The position numbers and the translations under genes are program-made. The notes beneath the pieces are model-generated. The model saw only the letters and a list, made by a program, of their open reading frames with translations. It was not told the DNA's origin and did no database searches. Source: a virus. From it: a stretch of DNA of 26,239 bases. Positions 12,826 to 22,532 of this stretch are shown piece after piece. Where the stretch lies: IMG/VR virus record IMGVR_UViG_3300032893_000252, positions 1-26,239 of that record. One strand, given 5' to 3'. Each line of letters opens with the position of its first letter. The first letter of the stretch is position 1.

Positions 12826-15800
12826 ATGAACACGATAAAGATGTTCGCGGCCTTCCTGTCAGCCGCGGCGTCCCTGTTCGCAAACCAAAAAGCGCAAGGC
12901 TGGTGCGAGATCGGGGCGGCGGTCGTTTCCTCCAGCTCAACCGGAGGCATTGTCGCTCCCTACGGTCCATTTTCCTTCACGGGAACATCCTCGGGTGCCA
13001 TTCTTCCCACGGTTCATAAGCAAGGTGCGAATCCTTTTGTCGTGGTGCTCGATTCGGCTGGAAATAATGTTTCGGGCAACATCGCCATCAATATCACCAG
13101 TTCCGGAGTCGTGACCATCGGTGGAACGGGAACAGCTTCCGATACTTACACCTACACTATCTACGGAGGTTCCGGGAATCCGACGGGTCCAGTCTACAAT
13201 CGCTACTTCATGCAGAGTTTTCCGAAGTGTACTGTGACTGTCTACCAGACGGGCACGGGAGGCTTGAAAGCAACTATTTACTCGACCAACACGAATACGC
13301 CTCTTGCCAACCCGTTTTCGGCGGACCAATTCGGACGATGGGGCTTCTATGCCACCAATGGAACCTATGATGTGCAAATTTCCGGTGGCGGACTTGCCAC
13401 GCCTTATACCTTCGGCGGAATCATGCTGTTCGACGTTTCGAGCGCCGTCGCTCCTAGTGGAGACACGCAAGTCATCTATAACAAAATGGGTACGTTCGGC
13501 TACGACTCGAATTTGACTTGGAACTACAACAGCCAGAATCTAACGATCTCGGGAGTCTCCGCCGGCCAACAGTTGATCATCAACTCCAGTAGCGCCGCAG
13601 CGCAGTCCGCCATGTTATTTTCCGTAGGAGGTCTCGAAAAGTGGCAACTGGGAGCGCAGAACGCCGCTAACAGCAATGCTTTCTTTCTCTGGGATAACGT
13701 CGCCAGCAAGAACATTATCAGTGTGACTCCTGGAGCGTCCCAGAATATCTTTTTTTCTCCTACTTCGGGAAATGTAACAATCAATGGCATTTCGGGAGAT
13801 CCAGCGCTCACCACGACGAACAATTCCTACATCTTTTCGAGCGGCGGCTTCTTGTCAAATGCGAATCTTTGGAATGCGTACAACACTATCGATGATGGGG
13901 CCTATATGCGCGCCTATGCTCTGGGACAGGCTACAAATTACCCTAGGGGCGGTTACATCGATATTGCGCCAATTACCTATAACCCTTACGGATCGGCGAC
14001 GACCTGCTATGACGTAAATGGAAATCCGGTTCAGCAGCCGCAACCGTTGAATGGCATCAGCAATTTTGGAACAAACGATGCGATCCTCTGGGTCGGATTG
14101 TCGCCGGAAATGCCCGCCACGGGCTGCGGTGCTCCTTTGCCCGTCAATCTGAACTACGGCCTTTTCACGAACTCCTATTTTTACTCCCGCGGAGGATTGG
14201 CTACGGATCAGCCGCGCTATAACGCGATCAACACGATCTATCCGGGCGGCGGTGTTCCTGCCGGCGGTTTGACCGTAGGAGCGGGCGTATTCTCCACCCT
14301 TTATCCGGTAGGAACGGTGACGACTACAGGAACGCTTACACTCGCGCAATGTCCCGCCGGCGGCTGCTACCTGGGAGGGTATCTTTTCCCTGGAAGTTCA
14401 ACGGGAGATCCTGCGGCCGGAACGATTGCGACGACTTCAAATCCGTGGGTGACGGGAACAACCGGAACACTTCCAGGGATGATGTACTACAACACCGTCA
14501 ACGATTGCCTGAAGGTCGCCAACAATGCGCTGACGTACAACTGCGTGGGCACCGGAGGCGGGGGCGGAGCTTCTCCCGGAGGCGTTCATTACTCCATACA
14601 GATCAATAACGGCTCTGGAGGCTTCGGGGGAGACGCCAACCTGGTTTATCAGACGGGAAATGTAGTCCTGGGAGGAACGGGGTTCTTTCAGGATGTTGGC
14701 GGATTCAATGCCACTGGATCGGCCGGTAACGTGATTCAGGCCCTTAATGGCGGCGCATTGGTGAAACTGTTCACTCTCGTAGAATCGGCGGCGCCAGCAG
14801 TCAGCAATTCAGGACAGGTGAGTTTCTACGGAGATTCCACCCTGAACTGGCCCTTGCTTAGCGCCAATGGAGGAACTTACAATCCGATTGCCGTCAGTGC
14901 GGCGTACTCGACATTCACGAGCGGCCATTGCGTAGACGCTGTGATCTCTTCAGGCGTGCTTTTGTTCAGCGATGCGGGAGGAGCCTGTACGACGGGCGGT
15001 GCCAGCGGAACGGTCGTTGCCTCTCCTCAATATCAGATTCCCTATTACTCTTCCGCTGGAACGACGGCTACCGTCACGGGAACTTCCGGATTAACGTTCA
15101 ATCCGGCTGTCGGGACATTCAATATCTCAGGCGGAAGCGCTACAGGGATTACGATGACGAGTTTCTCGTTGACCGCTGCGGGTGTGATGCAGTTAACCGC
15201 TGTAGGAAGCAACGTCGATCTGACGGCGGCAACAGCCTACAATGCGGTTCAGATTCCCGCAGGCGGCGTGGGGAACACGCTTTCCGGAACATTCGTAAAC
15301 TATATTCAGCCAGGAAGTTACTCAACGACTCTTTCGGCTGGTCCTCCTCGCACGACTTCGGATACCTTCCATGCGGGAGCGCTTTCTTATTACTCTGGGT
15401 CCTCGGGCGGTCCGTGCCTGGCGATGTACTCAGGTTCTACATGGGCCTGCTACGGCGGCGGCAGCGGTTCTGGGACGGTTTCTCCCGCAGTCACGAATGA
15501 TGTAGCCTATTACACCGGAACCACGACCGTGGGCGGAAGTTCTTCCTTTACGTTTAATCCGGGGAGCAACCTTCTCACGGTGACGGGTGCCGTTCCGGGA
15601 GCGGGCTTCACCACCAATTATATTTTCCAATCCACCGTAACTTCTGGAGCTGGAAACTATGCCTTTGAACTCGCCAACAGTTTAGGAACTCCTTTCCTGG
15701 TTAACGGAAATGGAGATGTTAGTGCCTACGGCGTGTTCTCGTCCACAGGAGCCTCTGGGGGATTCAACGTAACAACGGATACCTCTGCTAATTCGATCCA

Positions 15801-16320
15801 GACGATCGGCGGAATCAATGCCTGTAACTCTGGAACGTGTTCCGGCGCTCAAGCGATTCAGGTAGCCGGTACGACCATCGTGAACTCCTCGCGCCAGGCT
15901 ACGTTCTCAACAGTCGTCGCCAATACAGTGTTCAATTCTCAGGCGACGAACAGCACGATCGCCTTTCAGACATCTTCCGGATCGTTTCAGGTAGACGGTT
16001 ATGGAGACGTTTCGGCTGGCGGCAGTATCAACTCCACCGGAAACTCCACACTTTCGTTGGCTCCTTATCGGGTCAGCGGAACCGCAATCGTGGATTCCAG
16101 CCGGAACCTTGTCAACATTGGAAACATCACTGCAAGCGGTACGCTGAACATCACCACCGGGATCATCAGCGGCGGCGGCATTCAGGCCGCAGGGTACAAT
16201 GTGACGGGCGGTTATATCGGGCAAACTTGGTCGGTCTTCTTTCCTGGAGGCTTTACAGGAATCGCGGGCTGTTCCAACACTTTGATTTTCGTTCATGGCA
16301 TTTTAGTCAGTTGTTCGTAG
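12826..16320 (+). CDS. tail-fibre-like protein with N-terminal signal-like segment
   Basis: 1164 aa, Gly/Ser/Thr-rich. Residues 1-25 look like a signal peptide (MNTIKMFAAFLSAAASLFAN). Residues 45-122 are a beta domain with ANPFVVVLDSAGNNV and the ending 'TYTYTIYGGSG', of a kind seen in phage tail proteins. Residues 126-210 (CTVTVYQTGTGGLKATIYS; ADQFGRWGFYATNGTYDVQI) are the common fibre module. Four or more degenerate modules follow (near 213, 585, 733 and 885), each with an Ile-Pro-Tyr-Tyr-like front and a LTF-to-LTVTG end. The tip ends NTLIFVHGILVSCS. It is probably a receptor-binding or structural fibre. It diverges from the packaging operon and has no ribosome site. Confidence 0.75.
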   Translation: MNTIKMFAAFLSAAASLFANQKAQGWCEIGAAVVSSSSTGGIVAPYGPFSFTGTSSGAILPTVHKQGANPFVVVLDSAGNNVSGNIAINITSSGVVTIGGTGTASDTYTYTIYGGSGNPTGPVYNRYFMQSFPKCTVTVYQTGTGGLKATIYSTNTNTPLANPFSADQFGRWGFYATNGTYDVQISGGGLATPYTFGGIMLFDVSSAVAPSGDTQVIYNKMGTFGYDSNLTWNYNSQNLTISGVSAGQQLIINSSSAAAQSAMLFSVGGLEKWQLGAQNAANSNAFFLWDNVASKNIISVTPGASQNIFFSPTSGNVTINGISGDPALTTTNNSYIFSSGGFLSNANLWNAYNTIDDGAYMRAYALGQATNYPRGGYIDIAPITYNPYGSATTCYDVNGNPVQQPQPLNGISNFGTNDAILWVGLSPEMPATGCGAPLPVNLNYGLFTNSYFYSRGGLATDQPRYNAINTIYPGGGVPAGGLTVGAGVFSTLYPVGTVTTTGTLTLAQCPAGGCYLGGYLFPGSSTGDPAAGTIATTSNPWVTGTTGTLPGMMYYNTVNDCLKVANNALTYNCVGTGGGGGASPGGVHYSIQINNGSGGFGGDANLVYQTGNVVLGGTGFFQDVGGFNATGSAGNVIQALNGGALVKLFTLVESAAPAVSNSGQVSFYGDSTLNWPLLSANGGTYNPIAVSAAYSTFTSGHCVDAVISSGVLLFSDAGGACTTGGASGTVVASPQYQIPYYSSAGTTATVTGTSGLTFNPAVGTFNISGGSATGITMTSFSLTAAGVMQLTAVGSNVDLTAATAYNAVQIPAGGVGNTLSGTFVNYIQPGSYSTTLSAGPPRTTSDTFHAGALSYYSGSSGGPCLAMYSGSTWACYGGGSGSGTVSPAVTNDVAYYTGTTTVGGSSSFTFNPGSNLLTVTGAVPGAGFTTNYIFQSTVTSGAGNYAFELANSLGTPFLVNGNGDVSAYGVFSSTGASGGFNVTTDTSANSIQTIGGINACNSGTCSGAQAIQVAGTTIVNSSRQATFSTVVANTVFNSQATNSTIAFQTSSGSFQVDGYGDVSAGGSINSTGNSTLSLAPYRVSGTAIVDSSRNLVNIGNITASGTLNITTGIISGGGIQAAGYNVTGGYIGQTWSVFFPGGFTGIAGCSNTLIFVHGILVSCS

Positions 16321-16333
16321 AATGGAGGGAAAG

Positions 16334-16633
16334 ATGAAAGTGATCGTTTTAGCAGCAGTAATGGCTCTTGGCCTCAGCGCTCAGGAGTCGGAGAAACTGA
16401 AGACGGCGGAGAAGAAAGCGGATATGGAGTTGCTCAAGAGGGTCGATGCGCAAATGCAGGTGATTCAGGCTCAGATTGAGCGGACCGTGCAGCCAATCCT
16501 CGCCGAAAAAGAAGAGGCGATGAAGCGTCTTTGCGCTTCGGCGGGAATTGACCGCAAAGAATGCGAAGTCGATGCAAACGCGGGAACCGTATCCAAGGCC
16601 AAAAAACCGGAACCGAAGCCTTCAAAGGAGTAA
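16334..16633 (+). CDS. small exported coiled-coil protein
   Basis: 99 aa. Residues 1-16 (MKVIVLAAVMALGLSAQE) form a clear signal peptide. Residues 20-66 are a long heptad-like helix (MELLKRVDAQMQVIQAQIER, then PILAEKEEAMKRL), followed by two Cys (CASAGIDRKEC) and a Lys/Pro tail. ATG 16334 is chosen over 16322 because GGAGG precedes it by five bases. It lies 14 bases after the first fibre gene and its stop sits inside the ribosome site of the next. A periplasmic adaptor, fibre chaperone or spanin-like role is possible; there is no lipobox. Confidence 0.6.
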   Translation: MKVIVLAAVMALGLSAQESEKLKTAEKKADMELLKRVDAQMQVIQAQIERTVQPILAEKEEAMKRLCASAGIDRKECEVDANAGTVSKAKKPEPKPSKE

Positions 16634-16636
16634 GCA

Positions 16637-19600
16637 ATGTTCAAGTGCGAGAAGTGCGGCCGGGAGATTCCCGAAGACCGGGAATGTCCTTGCAGGACTA
16701 GCCTATGGGATGCCGCTCTGGGTCTTTTTGCTCTTTGGCTCGCCAGCGTTCTATTGACGGGGGCGATCCTCAAGGGACAGAATACCGGAGTCGTATCTCC
16801 GCAAATCGGCAAAGCGCCCATCAACTTCTCCGCTTCTCCTTCAACCATTCCTAACACCGTGGGAGCGGCTTTGCCTGCAAGTTGCTCCACCGGTCAGACA
16901 TATTTTCTCACTTCGGCTACGTTGGGAAAGAACATCTACGGATGCGCGAGTGGAGCGTGGTACCTCCAGGGCGGCAGCGGCGGCGCGGGTGGATGTTCCA
17001 CGACCGGATCTTCGATCCTCTATGGAGACGGGGCTGGAGGGTGCGCTAACGTCACTGTTGGTTCAAACCTGACATTCGCGGGAGGCACTCTCTCTGCTTC
17101 GGCGTCCTCAAGTTTCACCTGCCAAGGCGTTACCCCGAGCGGCGGAGCGGTTTCTCTGTCGCTGACGGGAACGGTCAACTGCAACACGATGACGATTGTG
17201 GTGGCGACCGCCATCACCTTGCCCAATAGTCCTCCGAGTGACGGACCCTATCTTGTGCAGATCACCAATTCAGGGCCGGTGGCGAATCCTGCGATCTCTT
17301 GGGTTGGCACACAAACGGGCCTTTGCACAAGCATCGATTCTTCCTCAAGCAACGCGATCACGAACATCCTCTTGTGGAACGTCAGCAGCACTTGGTTTGG
17401 GCCGGCGTCGTGCGATTCCGCGACAGCGGCTCCACTGAGTCCCTATCAGATTCCGGTAGCGTCTGTGAATGGACCGTTTGTGGCTTCGAGCATCACCGAC
17501 AACGCAGTGGTTGTGGCAACGACGGAGCCCTTCAGCAGTGCGACTGTTGGAACCTTTACGGATACGGTATGGAGTTCCGCTGCTGCTGGATCGACCAACA
17601 GCGCCAGCGCCCAGACAGTCTATCAATTGGTGAATCCAACTCATTACGCCGCGAACGGAAGTACCGGAGCGGTCATCGTCCCGCCTGGATCTACCGTTCA
17701 GGGAGCTAATGGATTATTCGGGGGAATTATCACGAATGCAACCGGAACGAACGCCATAGCAGTTCAAGGCTTTGCTTACGCCAATGTTACTGGATCTTCG
17801 GTGTGGGGCGGAAATTTTCTCGCACAATCGCTTCCTGGTCTAGCCGTAGGTGCCACGATGAAAGGAATCGAAGTCGATGTAGATTCCTTCAATGCAAATG
17901 ATACCCCTGTGGGCATTCTGGTCGTGGGAGCATCGGCGAACGGATCTTCGAGAGGAACGGCTTATCAGGTCAGCGCCTTGGGAGCAAGCCTTACATGGTT
18001 GCAAGGATTCAGTTGCGTAGACGGAGCTTCAAGCACCTGCGTGGCGATTGGAGCACAGACGACCGCGAATAATGTGAGCAGTCAGATCCTTCAGTTTGGA
18101 AGCCGGGATTCTGGAGCCGCAAATCATTACGCGCAATTCTATACATCTCCGAACGGAACAGTTGTGATCAAGCCCGATGCTGTGAACAACGCTAATACTC
18201 TTCAGATTAGCCCGACAGCCGTAGTGATCTCACCAGTCATAAGCAACCCAAAGATTCTAGGGATATCCTCTGGTGGAGCGACAATCACTAGTGGGCTAAG
18301 TGGCGCCGTATCATATACTTATATGATACCATCTACTGCGGCGAATGATACTTTCTGTCTCGTCACGCTGGCTAATTGCGGAGGAGGGGGAGGAAGCATC
18401 TTCTCCTCCTATCAATTCGGAGTCCAAATGGCTATTACAGGAGCCGGAAATTATATCCAGACAACCTATCCGAATATCTTTACGCTTTCTCAGACCGGCT
18501 CTGGAACCGCTGGTTCTCCCTATGTTGATTCGATCACTTTAGCGAGTCAGACCCAGAATTATTTTTTTGCTGCTCCAAACGGATTTTCAGGTACTCCATC
18601 ATTTCGAGCAATCGTCGTAGCCGATGTTCCGACCCTGAATCAGAATACTACGGGATACGCAGCGGCTCTAGCGGGAGGAGCGGCCGGATCGCTTCCTTAC
18701 CAGACGAGTGCTAACGCGACTACATTCCTTGCTTCAACTGGATATAGCATTCTTGGTTCTGGAGCAACAAATCCGATTTGGGTCACGCCGGGCGCAAACA
18801 GCCAATGCTTGATGAGCGGAGCATCGAGCTACGCAACAACCATACCTAGCTTCCAGACTTGTCCGGCAGGCTCCCTATCTTCGTTGACTGCTGCGACAAC
18901 ATCGAATACAATCTTGAATGGAAATAATCCGCAGACTTGGAAGTGGGCGCAGACAACCGTATCCCAAGCTGCGATGACATTTACCGAAAGCGCGGCTTCG
19001 ACTGGTTCTGGAGATATTCTGGTCCAGATAGGAACATTCGGCAGCTCGACGGCAATTCCTCTGGTTGTCTACAACGTTCTGACGGGATCACAAACGCTCC
19101 CGGCGCTTGAAATCATTCCTTCGTGGAATACGACTGGAGTGGTTGACGCCGCCCTTCTCATCAATCCTACGAATATTGCATCGGGAACGGGTTCTCTCCT
19201 GATCGACGCTCAACTTGGTGGGACTAGCCAATGGAAAGCAGATAAGGCTGGAAACTCAACGCAACTAGGAACTTCTACGGCCATTGGTTTTGTGGGATCA
19301 GGAAGCAATGCCTATTTGAACTTGCCATCCAATACATCACATACCAGCGCGGTAATCTCAGGGACTTATACGAGCGGCGGTTCGATCACAGGTACTAACT
19401 CACAGACCTGTACGGTCACTTTCACGGCTCCCGCTGGAGGGACTGCCGCAAGTGGAACCGTAGCGTTGACGGGAACGAATACGATTGCCGGGGGAACTTC
19501 GCTGACCATCTCAGTGAATGGCTCCAACTACACATCGGCTCCTACCGCGGCGACTCTTGGGAACGGCACGGCGACATGCTCCGGCACGGCGACGGTATCC

Positions 19601-20215
19601 ACAACGCTTGGAACGGGTGTGGGGGATCTCTGGAACAACAATGGAGTCCTAACCTTTGATCCGACGACGGCAGGAACGACCACGCAAGTAGTTCAGGAAA
19701 CCACCACCGATACCACGACAACGCATGTTCTACATGCAACGGCCACGGGCGGAACTGGAACGTTTAGCGCGATTGCAACGGGCGACCTTCCAGGGTCTGG
19801 TTCCACGACGGTAAGCGGACAGACTTGTACGCTTGGATCATCCTGTTCTATTCCTCGTGGCATCTCCTTCAGCATCGGTGATCCGAACGGCTCTGCGCTT
19901 TCGACGGGCAGCACTTATACCGATTACGTCACGGTTCCCTTCGCATGCACCATCGCGGCCTATAACCTCCTGGTGGACGCTGGCACAATCACGGTGAAGT
20001 TTCTTAAAGTGGCAACGGGGACGGCAATTCCGACTCTTGGATCGAACTCGATCAGCACTAGCGGCGTGTCGATCTCAAGTGGAACGGCGATTCATTCGAC
20101 AACAGTGACGGACTTTACCACGACGGCGGTGTCAGCCAACGACATTATGGCAATGCAGATCACGGCGGTTTCGACGGCTAAATTCGTAAACGGAGTGCTT
20201 CAATGCAATCAGTGA
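16637..20215 (+). CDS. fibre-like protein with zinc-ribbon and membrane helix at N-terminus
   Basis: 1192 aa. Residues 3-19 are a miniature zinc ribbon (CEKCGREIPEDRECPC). Residues 23-45 form a membrane helix (LWDAALGLFALWLASVLLTG). The rest is fibre-like: PASCSTGQTYFLTSATLGKN (about 80-100), a LSPYQIPVASVNG module (about 268), and a long beta-rich region with GIEVDVDSFNANDTPVGILV. Near 685 is SLPYQTSANATTFLASTGY, and a terminal head (YTDYVTVPFACTIAAYNLLV ... AKFVNGVLQCNQ) resembles phage fibre heads. ATG 16637 has AAGGAG six bases upstream. The ribbon plus membrane anchor is unusual for a fibre. An in-frame fusion to a small membrane protein is possible, but no internal restart is obvious. 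Confidence 0.7.
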   Translation: MFKCEKCGREIPEDRECPCRTSLWDAALGLFALWLASVLLTGAILKGQNTGVVSPQIGKAPINFSASPSTIPNTVGAALPASCSTGQTYFLTSATLGKNIYGCASGAWYLQGGSGGAGGCSTTGSSILYGDGAGGCANVTVGSNLTFAGGTLSASASSSFTCQGVTPSGGAVSLSLTGTVNCNTMTIVVATAITLPNSPPSDGPYLVQITNSGPVANPAISWVGTQTGLCTSIDSSSSNAITNILLWNVSSTWFGPASCDSATAAPLSPYQIPVASVNGPFVASSITDNAVVVATTEPFSSATVGTFTDTVWSSAAAGSTNSASAQTVYQLVNPTHYAANGSTGAVIVPPGSTVQGANGLFGGIITNATGTNAIAVQGFAYANVTGSSVWGGNFLAQSLPGLAVGATMKGIEVDVDSFNANDTPVGILVVGASANGSSRGTAYQVSALGASLTWLQGFSCVDGASSTCVAIGAQTTANNVSSQILQFGSRDSGAANHYAQFYTSPNGTVVIKPDAVNNANTLQISPTAVVISPVISNPKILGISSGGATITSGLSGAVSYTYMIPSTAANDTFCLVTLANCGGGGGSIFSSYQFGVQMAITGAGNYIQTTYPNIFTLSQTGSGTAGSPYVDSITLASQTQNYFFAAPNGFSGTPSFRAIVVADVPTLNQNTTGYAAALAGGAAGSLPYQTSANATTFLASTGYSILGSGATNPIWVTPGANSQCLMSGASSYATTIPSFQTCPAGSLSSLTAATTSNTILNGNNPQTWKWAQTTVSQAAMTFTESAASTGSGDILVQIGTFGSSTAIPLVVYNVLTGSQTLPALEIIPSWNTTGVVDAALLINPTNIASGTGSLLIDAQLGGTSQWKADKAGNSTQLGTSTAIGFVGSGSNAYLNLPSNTSHTSAVISGTYTSGGSITGTNSQTCTVTFTAPAGGTAASGTVALTGTNTIAGGTSLTISVNGSNYTSAPTAATLGNGTATCSGTATVSTTLGTGVGDLWNNNGVLTFDPTTAGTTTQVVQETTTDTTTTHVLHATATGGTGTFSAIATGDLPGSGSTTVSGQTCTLGSSCSIPRGISFSIGDPNGSALSTGSTYTDYVTVPFACTIAAYNLLVDAGTITVKFLKVATGTAIPTLGSNSISTSGVSISSGTAIHSTTVTDFTTTAVSANDIMAMQITAVSTAKFVNGVLQCNQ

Positions 20216-20937
20216 AACTAGCGATACTGGTGCTGCTGTTTTCTGCTTTTTCATTGGCCTCAATTGCGAGGGTGCAGCATACTTCCGTAATAAATCAGAA
20301 TTGCAGCCCTACATGCACTTTATCCATTTCTAGTACCGGATCGGGGCATCTCCTTGTTCTGGTTTATGCTACAGGATATAGTCCTGGTACCAGTATAAGC
20401 AGCGTAACTGGTGGGGGAACATGGGTTGCATCGGGGGCATGTGTCTCACAAGATACTACCGGCGGATCTGGAATAGACATTGCATACGTCCTCAGTTCGT
20501 CGTCGGGGACCACATCTCTAAGCATTACTGTTTCCCATAGCGATACACTTGCAGCCTTCGCCTTTGCAGAATACTCTGGTGGAACAGCCAGCCTAGATGG
20601 TTCGTGCCAAACAATCAGCAATCAGTCGGCGTCAACACATCCACTAAGCGCCGCGATAACCACCGCTGGCACAAATGATCTGATAGTAACGGGTGTCGAG
20701 CAGACTGGGTTTCACTATGGAACCACCACCGTAACAAACCAGCAAGGGACAGGATGGACGACGCCGATAGTTGAACTCAATGGCGTATTAGGATTTGACG
20801 ATGATCTGAATGTCTCAGCATCAACATACCAGGCCAGCTTTACCGGATCAGGATCTTATACATATTGCTCGTCTACATTTGCCTTCACTTTTTCTAGTGG
20901 CTCATCATCAATAAAACACAGAGGGCAGATTCTATGA
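20203..20937 (+). CDS. secreted beta-sandwich protein
   Basis: 244 aa. Residues 1-22 are a signal peptide (MQSVKLAILVLLFSAFSLAS). The mature part is beta-rich: GHLLVLVYATGYSPGTSISS, GGTWVASG, GIDIAYVLSSSSGTTSLSIT and AFAEYSGGTASLDG. This 'GxTW ... EYSG' layout is one I associate with secreted and phage adhesion domains of uncertain role. It overlaps the upstream gene by 13 bases, with GGAG seven bases before the ATG, and overlaps the next as ATGA. A small adhesin or fibre accessory is likely. Confidence 0.6.
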   Translation: MQSVKLAILVLLFSAFSLASIARVQHTSVINQNCSPTCTLSISSTGSGHLLVLVYATGYSPGTSISSVTGGGTWVASGACVSQDTTGGSGIDIAYVLSSSSGTTSLSITVSHSDTLAAFAFAEYSGGTASLDGSCQTISNQSASTHPLSAAITTAGTNDLIVTGVEQTGFHYGTTTVTNQQGTGWTTPIVELNGVLGFDDDLNVSASTYQASFTGSGSYTYCSSTFAFTFSSGSSSIKHRGQIL

Positions 20938-22532
20938 ATCATTCTAATAGAATAGCTTTCTTTCTGGCAGTATCGGCGTTTGGCTTTGGTCAAGCCACCC
21001 TTGAGGATTTTCAAAGCACACGTTTTGGATACAGTAGTTCTTATCCGCTATGGAGTGCCTATACTGGACCTGGCGCGGGCGATAACCTCTGCACGACCCA
21101 GACGTGGACGATCACGGGGGGATTCGGAGTTGATGCGTTCCCGGCGACATATTGCCCCTACGTGTACTTCAATGCTGGCGCTCCTGGAGGATGGCCGACC
21201 AAATATGCGTGGCCAAATGGCTATACGCAGACTTTCATCAAGAGCGGAACCTGGAATGCAAACTTTAATCGCTTTGCGTTCTCAATCACTTGTACCGGAA
21301 ATAATTGGCCCGTTCAAAACACTAGCGCCTCTGTCGGAACCTTTGTTCGACCCTTTTCGGAAACTGATACCGGGGTACAGGGCCAGCATTATTATCACTA
21401 TCTTCCAAGTGCGTTCAATTCCGGCCAAACGTACTATTACACACTGAACAGGCATCCGCAGCACCAAAGATCGGGAGGTGGCGGAATAAATTGGCCTAAC
21501 GACCCAGAATGGGTTGATCCATCCGACTCGTTTGGGCCAGTTCACTATTTTGATGGATGGACTCCGTTTTACATTGTCCCAACAGACTTGCACGCCACCA
21601 ATGCTGGTCAGTGCTCCTACGGCCCAATGACGTTTAGCCTTAGCACTCAACAGGAGCCCGACGAGGACGTCTCCACTGTCGCAATCAGTTATGACGGGTC
21701 CAACTATCACGTGGATTGGGCCGGCCCCAAGAATGTTACGGAAAGTTATACCGTCGTAACGGCCACGGCATCGATGCACGCAAACGGCTTTTCCACCGGA
21801 AGCGCATGTGCTGGTGCGGGAACTCCAACCACACCGGGAGACGCTTATACCCCAGTCAATTGGACCTGCGCGAAAGCTCAGGTCCCGACGCTTTATGTTG
21901 CGATTAGGCCGAATCCCGTCGTAATCGGAGCTACGGGGAATGGAGTGTCCCCGATCCGTCTCAGCTTTGCCGTTGATCCGATGTGGTCCACGAACGATCA
22001 GGTTGTAGTCAGTGGAGTCGCCGGAAATACTGCGGCGAATGGAACCTATCTGGTTACGCCGCATACTTGGCAAATTTGGAATTTTGGTTATACCGGAGGA
22101 CTTAGCCAGATAGTCGTTTCCGGAGGAACGGGAACTGCGACCACTACTTCGGCGCATAATCTTCAAGCCGGGCAGGTGGTGCAGGTCTACAATTATGAGG
22201 ACAGCAGCGAGTGGGCCTACGGCTTAACATATAAGATCCTGACTGTACCGAGCGGAACTACGTTCACTTTTTCCACCGGAGAAACAGCCGGAACCTATAA
22301 CAGTGGCACCGCCCCAAACCTCCAGATATGGGGCCTTCCATCAGTTGATCTCCAGAGCACCACGGGAAACGGGTCTTATACCAGCGGGGGAACCGCTGTT
22401 GCGACTTCAAATACGACAAATTTTACCGAAGTCGTGATTGGTTATGCCGCTCCTTCACCTGGAGCCGGATCTTCCATCTTCGGAGCAGTTAAAACCTTCG
22501 GTCCCATCCGGATCAATGAGGAACAAAAGTAA
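20934..22532 (+). CDS. secreted protein with fibre-type FCCH-like modules
   Basis: 532 aa. Residues 1-21 are a signal peptide (MNHSNRIAFFLAVSAFGFGQ). Residues 22-300 are a Trp/Tyr-rich beta domain with YYHYLPSAFNSGQTYYYTLN, PEWVDPSDSFGPVHYFDGW and several Cys, perhaps a carbohydrate-binding or jelly-roll fold. Residues about 325-470 hold two modules (QVVVSGVAGNTAANGTYLV; TATTTSAHNLQAGQVVQVY) of the small beta-barrel type often auto-annotated as ubiquitin-activating E1 FCCH in phage tails. The end is charged (PIRINEEQK). Coupled to both neighbours. Function not recognised. Confidence 0.6.
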   Translation: MNHSNRIAFFLAVSAFGFGQATLEDFQSTRFGYSSSYPLWSAYTGPGAGDNLCTTQTWTITGGFGVDAFPATYCPYVYFNAGAPGGWPTKYAWPNGYTQTFIKSGTWNANFNRFAFSITCTGNNWPVQNTSASVGTFVRPFSETDTGVQGQHYYHYLPSAFNSGQTYYYTLNRHPQHQRSGGGGINWPNDPEWVDPSDSFGPVHYFDGWTPFYIVPTDLHATNAGQCSYGPMTFSLSTQQEPDEDVSTVAISYDGSNYHVDWAGPKNVTESYTVVTATASMHANGFSTGSACAGAGTPTTPGDAYTPVNWTCAKAQVPTLYVAIRPNPVVIGATGNGVSPIRLSFAVDPMWSTNDQVVVSGVAGNTAANGTYLVTPHTWQIWNFGYTGGLSQIVVSGGTGTATTTSAHNLQAGQVVQVYNYEDSSEWAYGLTYKILTVPSGTTFTFSTGETAGTYNSGTAPNLQIWGLPSVDLQSTTGNGSYTSGGTAVATSNTTNFTEVVIGYAAPSPGAGSSIFGAVKTFGPIRINEEQK

